Positions 1-11,543 of a stretch of 64,000 nucleotides of DNA are shown here, piece after piece. The stretch is taken from assembly GCA_003550305.1 (NCBI GenBank), contig QKYT01000007.1, positions 275,815 to 339,814 of the forward strand, given 5' to 3'. The notes below the pieces were generated by a model. The model had not been told where the DNA came from. It did no database searches and was given only the letters and a program-made list of their open reading frames with translations. Positions within the stretch are counted from its first letter, which is position 1. Each line of letters starts with the position of its first letter. This DNA comes from Glomus cerebriforme. Taxonomy: Eukaryota; Glomeromycota; Glomeromycetes; Glomerales; Glomeraceae. The position numbers and the translations under genes are program-made.

Positions 1-300
1 TGCTGGGGGGCCTCAGGGTGGTAATGGCGGTAATGCTCCGGCTCCAGGTAATGCTCCAGCTGCTGGGGGGCCTCAGGGTGGTAATGGCGGTAATGCTCCG
101 GCTCCAGGTAATGCTCCAGCTGCTGGGGGGCCTCAGGGTGGTAATGGCGGTAATGCTCCGGCTCCAGGTAATGCTCCAGCTGCTGGGGGACCTAAAGGTG
201 GTAATGGTGGCAATGTTCCTGCTCCGGGTAATGCTCCAGCTGCTGGGAAGGCTCAGGGTGGTAATGGTGGTAATGTTCCTGCTCCGGGTAATACTGGAAG
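1..300 (+). repeat. 60-bp coding minisatellite, five units
   Basis: Units lie at 1-60, 61-120, 121-180, 181-240 and 241-300. The first three are identical base for base; the last two differ at several sites. The period is a multiple of three, so each unit adds 20 residues to the membrane protein. The array runs off the left edge, so the true copy number is not known. Confidence 0.95.
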
Positions 301-1196
301 TCCCACTGGAGGTGCACCAATACCTAATGGGACAATAGCACTACCTACAGCTACAAATGGCGGTGGTAAAATACCGACCAATGATGGTACTTCATCAGGT
401 AAGTAAATCTAAATCTAAACTTTTTTTTTTCGTAGATGTATATTTACCTTTTATTTTTCTCTCAAATTCGTTAGGTAATCCTTCATCTGATACAAATAAA
501 CCAGGAACAATATCTAATGCCGATCAATCATCAAATAATAAAAATGTCTCAATAGCAATTGGAGTAAGCGCGACATTACTTTCAGGAATAATAGCAATAA
601 TATTAATAATATGGTATAGACGTAAACGTAATAAAACACAATCAGGATATTTGTTTGATACAATAACAAGAAACATTGGAAATGCTTTTGGTGGTAATTC
701 AACATCATCGGAAGAAAAAAGAATGTCAGCATTAAAAGCGGGACTAGTTAAAGGTAATAATACCAATACCAATAGTAGTGGAAATTATTCAACTGGATCA
801 TCAAATTTACCAACAAATTTTGAACATAGTAATAATGAAGCTATTTTTGATAATAAAAGAACTAGTAATGGTATTTTCATTACCAAAACTCAATCTGTTA
901 GTATACAGAAAGATAATGATTATTTTGGTACTAGTTCTTTAAGTAATATAAGTTCCGCCAATAGTTTTGTATCTATTGATAATACTACTAAATCTGCCAA
1001 TAGAAGTAGTTTTACTTCTAATACTTCTAATACCAAATCTATTAGTAGTGTTGAAAATTTAAATATTAATTCTACGAGTAATGGAAATAATAAATATAGT
1101 AGTAGCGATAGTGGTTATTTGGCTAATAGTAGTAATATGAACACTTCTAGTGAAGATGATAATAGTAGATTTGCTCTTAATGTAATCACTTTTTAA
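2..1196 (+). CDS. Repeat-rich single-pass membrane protein, 5' end outside window
   Basis: Two exons are visible: 2-398 and 475-1196, joined by a 76-nt intron (gtaagt...gttag) that keeps frame (split Gly codon). The visible N-terminal part is an in-frame 20-residue repeat rich in Ala, Pro, Gly and Asn (APAAGGPQGGNGGNAPAPGN type), five copies, continuing upstream of the window. After a Thr/Pro/Asn linker comes one hydrophobic helix (IAIGVSATLLSGIIAIILII) followed by WYRRKRNK, a stop-transfer signal, then a long Ser/Asn/Thr-rich tail. The likely topology is repeats outside, basic-flanked helix, low-complexity tail in the cytosol, as in fungal cell-wall or surface glycoproteins. No catalytic domain is visible and the function is unknown. 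The alternative frame over the repeat (Leu/Met/Val-rich) is open too, but only the Gly/Asn frame splices into the membrane exon. Confidence 0.75.
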
Positions 1197-1497
1197 TATT
1201 ATTGTACAAATTGGCATTATCACATATAACACACAAAAACACCTATTAAATATTTTACATGTATGAATTTAATTTTGATAAATTTATGAAAACCTACATC
1301 GTAAAAGCATTAAAACATAAAAAAAAATAAATCGAAAAAAAAAATATATTTATTTATTATACTTGACATTACTATAATTGTTGTAATTGACAACGTGTTA
1401 TATTGTGAAATTAAATAATTTATTAACAAAAGAAAGAACTAAATCAATATATTCTACAAAACATACAAACCTTCTTAAAACTAAACTTTTATTGCCT
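1197..1497. other. Short convergent intergenic spacer
   Basis: An A/T-rich gap between two genes that converge (the membrane protein on + and the aminotransferase on -). It should hold both 3' untranslated regions and polyadenylation sites. Nothing else was seen. Confidence 0.6.
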
Positions 1498-2871
1498 TCA
1501 AGCGAGCGATTCACTTAATTTTTTTAATAAGATTTCATTTTCTTTAGGAGTTCCAACAGTAATTCTTAAGCACCCTTCACAACCAATTTCATTTCCTCTA
1601 TATCTAACAACTATACCATGATTTTCTGCCAATTCTTTATAAACATTATAAGCTCTATCATTACTAATATTTTCATTTTTATCTAATATTTGTACCAAAA
1701 TAAAATTTGCATCATTTCCTCCTAAAATTTTTCCAATACCAGAAATATTTTTAATAGATGAAAGAAGTTTTGTATGTTCTGAACGTATTTGTTGTTTAAT
1801 TGATTTCATATTTAAAATATTTTGTTCTGATAAAGCTGTATATGCCACTTGTGATGTTAATGCACTTATGTTATATGGTGCTTTGGTATTATTCATTAGT
1901 TGAATTATATTTGGATTCGCGATTGATATTCCAAGTCTATATTATAATGTGTAATATTTTTTAATAATAGTTTTTTAGTTTTTCCTTCTCCCCACTTTGT
2001 TTTAAAAAATTGAAGTACATTACCTGATACCAGCTAATCCAAAACTTTTACTTAAAGTTTGCATAACAATTAGATTAGGATATTTTGTTACCCATTTAAC
2101 TAAACTACTATTTTTATTCTTTTCTTCAACAAAATCAATATAAGCCTCATCTATAACTACTACTCCATTATAATTTTCATCTTCTAATATTATTTTAATG
2201 GATTCATGTGATAATGCTGTACCTGTCGGATTTCCTGGTGAACATAAAAAAATTATTTTTATATTCTCTTGTTCTTTTATAACTTTTAATATCTTAAAAG
2301 AAAAAGGATATAAATTTAATAATTAAAATTAACAAAATAAATAAATAAATAAATAAATAAAATATTAGAATATTACCTCATCAGTTTTTAATTGAAATTT
2401 CCCATCCTCAACATCCAAATTAACTTTAATAATATTAACATCGTTAATATTTGCACAAACAGAATACATTCCATAAGTTGGTGGTGTAATTAAAATTTTA
2501 TCTTTTCCTGGTATACAAAATATTCTTATAATTAAATCAATACATTCATCTGATCCCACTCCTAAAAAAATATAATTTATATTAGGTACTTTTCTAAATT
2601 CTACTAATCTTTCTTTAATATTAACTTGATTTGGATCAGGATATCTATTAAGATTTTCTATTTTTAATGTTAATGATGATAATGATTCTCCTTCTTGTTC
2701 TCCATTCTCTTTAGATGATTTATCAGGTAATACCATCCCAAATGAATTTTCGTTTGCATCTAATAATATTCCCGATGAATAATCATCTCGGGCACATCTA
2801 TATGGTTTAAGTGCTAATATATTTGGTCGAACTATCGATTCTAATGAAAATGATTTATTGTTAATAGCCAT
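1498..2871 (-). CDS. HIS5: Histidinol-phosphate aminotransferase
   Basis: PLP-dependent class I/II aminotransferase of histidine synthesis, converting imidazole-acetol phosphate and glutamate to L-histidinol phosphate and 2-oxoglutarate. Three exons: 2871-2377, 2292-2024 and 1936-1498. Exon 1 has LDANENSFG and YPDPNQVNIKERL, then FLGVGSDECIDLIIR and TPPTYGMYSV, all typical of HisC. Exon 2 has SPGNPTGT and VVIDEAYIDF, then TLSKSFGLAGIR with the Schiff-base lysine (SKSFGLAG). Exon 3 has the C-terminal arginine region CLRITVGTPKENE. Total length (about 400 residues) is normal for the family. Start is the ATG at 2871, giving MAINNKSFSLESIVRP. It diverges from TIM54 across only about 230 bp, so the two probably share a promoter region. 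The symbol follows S. cerevisiae usage. Confidence 0.93.
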
Positions 2872-3101
2872 ATTTTTTTAATTTTCGAAATAAAAATGTA
2901 TGAAATTGAAAAAACGATTTATTTTATATAGATATTACGTTACACAAGATTTGATCATAAAGATCATCATTTTTTCAAAATCTAATTCTGAAATTGCGGC
3001 TCATAATCCCTTATATAAAAGGGCCCGTGATCTACAAAAAAATAGATTATCTCTTATCTCAAAAATTTTTTCTCTCACTTTTATAAATCATAAAAAAAAA
3101 T

Positions 3102-4117
3102 ATGGCATCAAAATACATATCATCATTTAAATTACCTTCAAAAAAAGTAATAATATTTTTTGGTACATGTGCTGGTATATCATCATTAATATATCGTGAT
3201 AATAAATTATCAAAAGAAGCAAAAATAATTGTAAAGAATAAAGTTTCTAAGTTGGCTTTAGAACCTTTAAATGTACATGAATTACCCAGAAAAGTAACTG
3301 TTTATTTAGCTCCTCCTTTGGGTGATGGTATACATAAAACTAAAATCCACTTTCGTGAGTACGTAAAGGTATGGATAAACTACTCTTTCTCAATCTTTCT
3401 TTAAATAATAAATTTAATCCAAAAATAATAATATAGCCAGTACTTAATGCTGCCGCTCTGGAGTATGATGTTGTCGAGGGCACACAACCAGGACAAATTC
3501 GTTCAAAAGTACGTGAAGCAATAAGAGAAAAGCGTAAACAAGAATCATCCCCACCACAATCATCATCAACTGTTGCAGCTTCTGATCAAACTTTTAAAAT
3601 TATAACTCCTTCAAAACCAATTGATGGTGGTACTATAGTAATTGGTAGAGTTAGTTTGGTGGAATATTTACAAGGACTTAATGAAGGTTGCATCGCTTCT
3701 TTAGAAGATATTCCTCCAAAACAACCAAAATCTGATTCAGATTCTGCACAATCGACGAAAGTTGATCAACAACCAGATACTAATCAAAATAACAATAACA
3801 ATAACGAGTCGAAACCAGAATTTATTATTAATGAAAAGGATTTTTCGGTACCTGAATTGGACCCGATAGGATATATCCATTTTTATAATAGAATTGGTTG
3901 GAAAAATATTATTTTGAGACTCTATTATGCTTTCAATTCTTATAAAGAATTTGATATAGCTGGTGAAGAGACTGTTAAAATAGCTTATGGCAATACAAGA
4001 AAATTCACAAAAGATGATTTAAATCTTGGTAAAGATGAAGAAGAATTTTTTAAAGGGACATTAGATGAACCAACTATAGACGAAAGAATTCTTGAAAAAC
4101 TGTCAATATACACATAA
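3102..4117 (+). CDS. TIM54: Mitochondrial import inner membrane translocase subunit TIM54
   Basis: Inner-membrane subunit of the TIM22 carrier translocase, which inserts multispanning carriers and Tim23/Tim22-type proteins. Two exons: 3102-3368 and 3437-4117, phase-0 intron of 68 nt. The N-terminus has a short hydrophobic segment (KKVIIFFGTCAGISSLIYRD), then RKVTVYLAPPLGDGIHKTK and the block VLNAAALEYDVVEGTQPGQI, which is a recognisable Tim54 signature. A Ser/Pro/Gln/Asn-rich low-complexity stretch and a conserved tail (DPIGYIHFYNRIGWKNI) follow. ATG at 3102 directly follows an A-run and is the first in frame. About 315 residues, slightly short of yeast Tim54. Confidence 0.88.
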
Positions 4118-4297
4118 AATTTTATTTTTGCTTGAAATTTCATTGATTACACGTAGTTATTTGAACATGTTAATTCTACATAATCGTTATTCGTTGTTAT
4201 TATACTGGTTCTGAAACAATTCAGCAACCTAATAAATATACAAATAAGTTTAATATCAAAAAAAGGCTTTATTTAGTACTTAAATGACCAATTATAT

Positions 4298-7200
4298 TTA
4301 TATTACTTGTTCACTGGTAGTTGCTTCTTCCGGTTTTTTGTCATCACGTATTTTATTGAAACGGGGAAACCGCAAAGATATTCCCTTAGATGTATCAACC
4401 TATAAAATACACAAATGATTTAAAATAATGAATTCATAAAATTTTTCTCAAGGAATTTCATAATTACCCGTCCTACAGCCGCCTTATATATTGGAGAGAT
4501 GCTAAGATCCGCTGCCTTAACTTCCCAAACTTGACATGGTTCGAACCAAACATCAGGTTTAGTTGCCTTATCGTAATTAATATAACTTCTAGGTTCAGAC
4601 ATTTCCTTCTCTTTTAGGTAATTAAAATGTGTCTCCAGATCGGAATCAGAAAATCCAGTACCAATCTTACAGATAGTCTGGTATTCTTCGTTTTCCGGAT
4701 CATAACAAGCGAGAAGAAAAGCGCCATATACTTTCGTACGTTTTCCACGCCCGTAAAATGCACCCACTACAACCAAATCTAAAGTATCTCCTACACCGCC
4801 AAGATAGTCTTTTTTCAACTAGGTAAATAGATCCATATAAAACATCAGAGATAAAAAAAAATGATTTTTTTTAAAAAAAATATCAGAAGAAAAAAGGTCA
4901 CCTTCAACCAATTTCTTGACCTCTTCGAAGGTTCATAAGATGATTCTAGACCATCAAGTATTTTTATCATTAGTCCTTCACAATTAGCCTTAACACTTTC
5001 GTCTAGAAAAGCTTGAATTTCCTCTGTATTTGTAGCATTCATACTTTGCACAAAAAAAAATTCATCCTCGATTTTTTGAAACGAATCATACATGAGTTTA
5101 CGTCTTTCTTCAAGAGATCTCTTGAGAAGCGACTATATAGTGATATTATTATTATAATACTTGTTTTTTATACATATATTTATATATATCGAACTAAAAA
5201 CATTTACTAACCTCTCCATTCAAGTACAATAAGTCAAATGCAAATAGACACACAGAAACCTTTATTTCAGCTTCTTTGACATCTTTTCTTTTACGAGTAC
5301 TCAATACTTGAAAAGGAAGAAGATTATGCTTCTCTAAATCCCACGCTACAACTTCACAATCAAGCACATACGAATCGATGTTAGGTTTTGCAGCCTGTAA
5401 ACATAATAAAATAATTAAAGTTGAATTCATTAATTAGGCTAATCTTTAATAACTTACCTTTGATATTTTTTCAATGACATCCGGAAATTTAACAGTATTG
5501 TCTTCTAAATTGCGACTAAAAATCTTAGTGGTCCCATCTTCAAGTTTATGAACCTAAATAATTTTTGAGATAAGCATTGGAATATTTTACAGGTTCTTTG
5601 ACATAGTTATTTACCTGCCCACGTTCACCGTCATATTTAAATTCGCAAGTAAACTTATGTCCCTCCACTCTATCAAGCACTTCGGTAATACTTTTGGTTG
5701 GATGAGCCAACATAGGCTTGAGTGGGATACCTTATAAAGATAGACACAAACAAATTATTATTCTGCTGTAAATTCTTCATATTTAATATTATTAAAGAAA
5801 TTTGGTTATTACCAGGTGTCAATCTACAGTGTTCTCTTAAATTTCTAACACCATCTTTCAATAAAGCGGGGACAATTAAATCATACGATGGAAGTTCACT
5901 ATAAATATAATGTCAAATATCGGTAAGGAATTATACTTAGTAATATAAAATCAATAAAAAATGTAACAATTTTAACCTATATACAGATTTGATAATTTTG
6001 GGTGCTTCCGTTAATTCTTCGGCTTTTTTAGCTTTTGGTAATTTTTTATATTCTATTTATAAAGAAACAAAACAATTAGTTTTTGAATGATAATAAATAA
6101 CGATAAAAATAAATAAAAAATAATAAACCATTATCTGTCACAACAAACGCTTGTGCTAAACATATCAAAACAGTTTGCTCGGCTAATCCAATACGAAGTT
6201 TTCCTTCAAGAGATCTATTTTCAAATATAGAATTCTTTTATTGATCGAATACAAATTAATCATGCAAATTTACATAAATAAACTTTTAATATTACCTAAT
6301 CAAGAATTTTGGCTCTTCACCTCTACAAGATATAAGTAAATTTTGTATTTCTTTAACTTTTAAATCTTGTGACTTAAAGCACAAAAAAAAGGTTATAAAT
6401 TCAATGATACGATATAATAAAAAGAAAAGAAGGAAATAATTAATATTACACTGTGTCCGGATAAAAAGGCAATCTTTTTCATTGAATTAAAAACTTTAGG
6501 GACCGTTAAAAGTTTATCCCGGTTCCCAAACATACTCGATATACTTTTCTGACTGTTTTTGCTATCCTAAGAATGTATAAAAACAAATTTAAAAATTGGT
6601 TTTATTACTGAATCACAACAACAATCTTACCTTAGCGACTTTGCCCAAATCACCCACCCTTGCTAACTCATCCTTAACCTTTTGTGGTGTCCTGCCTGTT
6701 ACTTCAGCGATTGCCTTTATCAACAAAGATTCTCCAATGCCTAGCTCTACATTTTCATATTCAGGACAAACCTGAGAAAACCATTTAATAAACTATCAGT
6801 ATGTCAAATTACAAAGCAAGCATTGAGCTTTTCAAATCTTACCCTATTTAGACAGAGATACAAAATTTCTAGTAAATTTTCTGGACTGAGCTCAATTACA
6901 TGTTCGAAAAATGATGTTAGATATTCTTGAATTTCTAGGCGTTTCGTGGTTGAATCGATAGCTTCAAAAGTTTTACATAATGCTGCATACGGAACACTAA
7001 TTAATAGTTAAATGTGATCAATATATTTTATGTATAATGAATATTTATATATACTTACGGTTCTCCTTTTTTCCAATCAGCACCAACGTCCTTCATGTCC
7101 TTTTGATCAACCCTAAACATAATTTATTTTTACGTGTAAATTTAACTACGTATATCATAAGACATAATAAAAAAATTTATTACAATCTATTTGTTGAGAC

Positions 7201-7544
7201 TAGTTCATTCAAATTATCGTTTTCTTCTTGTTCTTTCTTTACGCTATCTTCATCCATTTCTATCGGAGAATATTCAAACTCCTGTTCTTTTCCTTTATCA
7301 TCAAGCTTAATCTTCTTAGTGCCAATTTCAATATTTGATTCTTCATCTGAAGAATCAGCGATATGCTTTTTAACTTTTTTTATAAGCGTTTTATCGCTTT
7401 TCTTCGGAGAACTAGAGCCCTTTAACTCTGGTTTTCCAAAAAAGTTACTTTGACAAGAAAATAAGACGCGACGCGTTAGTTTTTTTAAAAACGTCTCTCT
7501 CTCCCCCGATAACTAATTTACCTGACTTTAGTTTGTCTCGACAT
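4298..7544 (-). CDS. CDC9: DNA ligase I (ATP-dependent)
   Basis: Seals Okazaki-fragment and repair nicks in nucleus and probably mitochondria. Many exons. Order: PCNA-binding box QTKVSNFF at the extreme N-terminus; acidic/basic linker; DNA-binding domain ([52 protein letters not shown]); adenylation domain with catalytic lysine motif KYDGERGQ (near 5630-5640); OB domain with [20 protein letters not shown]; and the C-terminal [23 protein letters not shown] typical of ligase I rather than III or IV. I place the start at the ATG at 7544 (MSRQTKV), because exon 1 (7544-7522) splices to exon 2 at 7447 and completes the PIP box. An upstream in-frame ATG at 7763 would add about 70 residues unlike any ligase and is less likely. 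Intron 1 holds an ACGCGT site. Symbol follows yeast; LIG1 in animals. Confidence 0.93.
7471..7476. promoter_or_regulatory. ACGCGT (MCB-like) site in DNA ligase I intron 1
   Basis: The palindrome ACGCGT preceded by a second GACGCG half lies in the 74-nt first intron, about 70 nt downstream of the start codon. In yeasts this is the MBF binding site of G1/S genes, CDC9 among them. Function here is inference. Confidence 0.4.
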
Positions 7545-8900
7545 TCTAAAAACAGGAAATAGTGTAAATCTTTCCTTGGCGCGGAATGTTCCTGCTCTTG
7601 TTGAATTTTCTAGTCTCGAAGGTTGCTTATCTGTAATTAAATTTTTTATGTTGAAAGGTTCAAAAACTCGTGTCGTTTTTGCTACTATCATGTGACCAAT
7701 TTTTCTGCGTAACCACATGGTTACGTATTTTTTTGATTTTAAACTTTTGACAAATTTATACACTTTTTATATGATATTATGACTATTTATTACCAAACAT
7801 TACTTATATTTTTTCTCACGAATACTAGTAAAGTTTATTTTTATTTTTTATTAAAAAGTTATTATTTTTAAGTTTATTATTTAATAAATGACTAAATTTT
7901 TTTTAGAATATTCTTTTTAAAAATTTTCATCTTGGTTTCATTATTATTTACCCCAGTATTACCATAAAATTTTCTTCCTTCACGTGACTTTAGCTAGCAT
8001 TATGGTATTAAGAAATTAACCATGTGACAAATAAGAATAATTTTACATACTGTTAAAAAACTAAAAAATAAAATGTGTATGACATGGGATGACATGATCA
8101 CATAGGAGAAAATTCATCTATGAGCAAGTTATTTCTAAAATTATATATACAATAATTTAAAGCAGATGCAGGTAATCGATTTTAAGTTGGAACTTTCCTA
8201 CTCTTTCAGAAGTTTGCATCATAGTATTCATATATATGCTAATAGAATCCTGGATATTTATAAAATAACTTATAATTTTAGATTAAAAAAATTATTTTTT
8301 GCAGTTTTCTTATAATTTAAAAGTAAGATTGATATCTCAACTGTTTTCTAAATGGTTGCAAAATTATAGTTATATAAAAAACATAAAGTTGCAGTTGTAA
8401 CAGATTATGATTAGTAAGATTTAGTTGTAACCACATCTTTACTCAGAAGTCCAATTTTAATAAACTTTTTTTAATATTTAATAGTTATTTGGCACAAAGT
8501 GCTGAGTAACTGTTTTATCGGGCTTAGCCTTTATTAAACTTTTATTATGCATAGTAACTGGTTGTACTAACATAAATCATCAAATAGTAGTAAATGCCCG
8601 ATAAATAGTTTTACTATAAAATAAAAAAAATTCACTCAAATTGAATCACTAATTAATAAATAAATTACAAAAATCTGTTTCAGCAAAAAGTATCAAATTA
8701 AAAAAATATAAAATAAAAAAAGACTAAAAGTAAAATAATATTTTTACCTTTATTTTTAATTAACTAGTTTTTAACAGTATACTGTAATTTAAAATATTCT
8801 AGAATTAAAACAATTATTTATAATATATCAAAGATTGAATTAATTTCTTATGTACAATATTTTAATTTTTATACCCAATTTTTTTTTTTAAAAAAAAGAA
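7545..8900. other. Intergenic, ligase promoter side and decayed repeats
   Basis: The first part is the presumed upstream region of DNA ligase I, with open frame on the minus strand to 7763 that I take as non-coding. From about 7950 the sequence is a degenerate dispersed repeat (see separate entry), then AT-rich DNA with stop codons in all frames I inspected. No gene seen. Confidence 0.5.
7951..8110. repeat. Dispersed repeat copy (MITE-like)
   Basis: Opens with CAGTATTACCATAAAATTTTC, closely resembled at 12474 (TAGTATCACCATGAAATTTTC). Its interior, CACGTGAC...TTAAGAAATTAACCATGTGACAAATAA, is resembled by the interior of the element at 24065-24276. An internal inverted pair TATTACCATAA / TTATGGTATTA is present. 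It is a member of a small non-autonomous repeat family; the ends are not clear. Confidence 0.5.
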
Positions 8901-8904
8901 AAAA

Positions 8905-9400
8905 AATGGTAATTTTTATGAAAAAACTTACTGTTTTTCAATTTTATATACTAATTAAACTTACAAAAGAAAGAGAAAAAAATATTAAAAATATTTCTAA
9001 TAAAAAAATCAAAAAAAATGTGATAAGTTTCTCAAAGAAATAAGACTTCTTATTTTTGATTCCAGTATTAAACCAAAAGTACAGAAAACCTATAAAAAAA
9101 GAAAATAATAAATGCTAAAATGTTTTTTAAATAAAAATAAATAATAATAAATTTTGCAAAAAAACTTACTATTTCTTAAATCTAATACCAAATGAAAGAA
9201 AATTTACAAAAAAGAAAAAATATTAATAAGTATTTTTTAAATAAAAATGAAAAAATGGCAAGTTTTATTATAAAACTTACCACTTTTCAAATCCAATATT
9301 AAACTAAAAAAAAACTTATAAAAGAAAAAAAGAAATATTAATACTATTTCTTTAAAAAAAAAATAAAAAAATGGTAACCAAAAATCTTTTTTCTATCTTT
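8905..9400. repeat. Degenerate tandem array, about 110-bp units, hairpin in each
   Basis: About four to five diverged units near 8914, 9015, 9140, 9255 and 9370. Each has an AAAATGGTAAGTTTT-type arm facing AAAACTTACCATTTT, so each unit can fold on itself, followed by an AAATCTAATANNAAAC-like block and A-rich spacer. A related array on the other strand lies at 13180-13450. It may be the terminal or subterminal array of a decayed transposon. Confidence 0.55.
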
Positions 9401-10720
9401 CATTATTTTAAGATAAAATATCAGTTTTTACCTTCTCTATTAAAAAGAATATGTCTTATTTCAAACAATTGTGGATATTGATATCAGCCTTTACTTTAGT
9501 TTATATAAATCTTTTCTTAAATATTGATAAATCTTCAAACTAATACGAAATATTGAATAAGATTATAGAAGTTAGCTGCTAGTACTAATCTTCAAAAAGT
9601 AAAAGATTAATGACAGATAAAGCTGCTTTTGATTATATTAAAATAAAAGACTCAGATTCTTTACTATCTATTCCAGTAAATAAAAGAAATTGTCTATAAA
9701 GCATAAAAGCAGATAATCTGGTTATCATTTTTACTAAAGTATGTCAAATAAATATTAATTGGAAGGTTTTCTTTTCTAAAATAATCTAGCAATCCTACAA
9801 AGTTGATTATATGAATTTAGCATAAAGCTACTTTCAACTAAGCATACAATAATTCTAAAGAAATAGATGAGAAAAGAAAATAGAGAAATAATTTATTGCT
9901 AAAGCTTTAAGATTAATACAAAAAAGAAAGTTTAAGTATACAAAAATAAGAAAAATACAAGTAAAAAAATTTTTATTAACTATCTAAATTTATAACAATT
10001 TCTTAGAGAATATAAAAGGGAATTAAGAGATTCTCATATGTGAAATAAAATAATAAGTATAAAATAATAATGAGAATCCCTTTACTTAAAGTAGTAAGTA
10101 TGAAAAAGAAAATAGTAAACTGCACTTTCTCAGGAACTACTTAAAGGAAAGTATCTAGAAGTAACCAAAAAATAAAACTAAATTAATAAATCAAAAGATC
10201 ACAAATACCAAACTAGCTAAATTACTTTCTCCTATATCTAGAATACCAGAAAGAGTTTTCTTCTTATCCAAGTCTATACTTTAACTTTGTAAAAAAGTTA
10301 ATACTTCCAAAGAGACTTCATGTAAGTTTAACTCTTAAATTTACTAAAAGTAGTCTCAAGCTTTACTTATTCATCTTGTGCAATAAAGAATACCTTAGAA
10401 AACTAAATAGTTTCTTCAGTATCAATAGAAAGAAAGAAGTAGGTGACTGGAAGTTAACAAAAATCTAACTAGTAAAAAAACTTAGTGAGTTAAAAACTAT
10501 TATCCATACTTTTTAAAGCTTTTTAATTAACTTCAATAATGTAGAAATACTTTTCTAAAACTAAAAGGTAAAGATGATGCTGCAATTATTTTTTCAAATT
10601 TATAATATTGCAGAATTTTGAATTGAATTAGACATAAATAATCCACAATTTTACAATTCTAATCACATGATTTGTATAAAATACAAAATTGCAAATTACT
10701 TAAGATCTAGTAATTAGATT
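9400..10720. mobile_element. Decayed transposon fragment of unknown family
   Basis: The DNA is more codon-like than its surroundings but broken by stops in every frame; one frame reads TKLAKLLSPISRIPERVFFL near 10205-10270. The block GATTATAGAAGTTAGCTGCTA (9560-9580) recurs as a diverged inverted copy near 14200-14220. A short inverted pair (AAAGGGA...TTCTCAT / ATGAGAATCCCTTT) spans 10014-10085. I cannot assign a superfamily. Confidence 0.35.
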
Positions 10721-10728
10721 TTGATAAA

Positions 10729-11100
10729 ATTTATACCATTTGAATCCTCTTATTAAGTTAAATTGAATGGTATAAATATTGTCTTTCTAAATCAATATTG
10801 ACAGAAATACAACTATATAAACATTTAACAAATTTTGGAAATGAATCATGATCAAATAATTGGATTTCAATATAATTTATACTATTCAATTCGTCTCAAT
10901 GAGAGGATTCAAATAGTGGTAATTTTATCTTTCTATCATCAATAATGACGGAGATAAAACTAGATAAACATTTAACAAAATTTGGAAACGAAACATGATC
11001 CAATAATTGGATTTCAATATAATTTATACCATTCGATTCGTCTTAATGAGAGGATTTGAATGGTGGTAATTTCATTATTCTAGCATCGATATTGACAGAG
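10729..11100. repeat. Tandem repeat with about 147-bp period
   Basis: The block ACATTTAACAAATTTTGGAA starts at 10821 and again, slightly changed, at 10968. A third, partial, more diverged unit precedes them from about 10729. Each unit contains an inverted pair built around ATACCATTNGATTC and GAGGATTTGAATGGTGGTA. No open frame runs through it. It is satellite-like or part of a transposon terminus. Confidence 0.7.
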
Positions 11101-11129
11101 TTATGCTTTAATAAAATTATAATATATAA

Positions 11130-11232
11130 TTTCGGCCAAAATTATGTTAATTTCGGGCGAAATTGCGGAATCGGACCTTAATTTCCGCAATTGTCCGCAA
11201 TATCGCAAATCGCAATTATTTTGCAATTGTTT
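11130..11232. repeat. CpG-rich short-motif block
   Basis: About nine CpG in 100 bp, in a desert otherwise nearly free of them. It is built from variants of CGCAATT, GCGGAA and TTTCCGCAA on both strands. It looks like a relatively young repeat terminus; family unknown. Confidence 0.4.
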
Positions 11233-11543
11233 ATTTGCAAACTCATTTTTACTAAAAGGTGGCTTTCATAAACTAAAAACTGCAAATTTACTTAATTTTT
11301 CATAAATAGTAATCCAAATATCTGAATAAAATCACTATTATTAATAATGAAAAATTCTCTCTAATTATTTATCAAATATCTTCATAATTAATCAGACTTA
11401 AAAATACTTAAATATAATGATGCATTTTGATAATATATTACAAAAAAAAAGATATATAAATATTTCAAAAAAAAGTTTTTTTTGTTAAATTTTTTGAACC
11501 AAAATTTTTTTTATTAAAATCTAATTTTACTATATTATTAAAT

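Noticed and set aside
18..338. Open frame rich in Leu/Met/Val over the 60-bp repeats
   Set aside because: It is a shadow frame: only the Ala/Pro/Gly/Asn frame splices into the membrane-spanning exon.
7518..7763. Upstream extension of DNA ligase I starting at 7763
   Set aside because: It adds about 70 residues unlike ligase I; the ATG at 7544 gives a correct PIP box at the N-terminus.
10900..11065. GAGGATTCAAAT-like motif resembling a tRNA B box
   Set aside because: Part of the 147-bp tandem repeat; no cloverleaf can be drawn around it.
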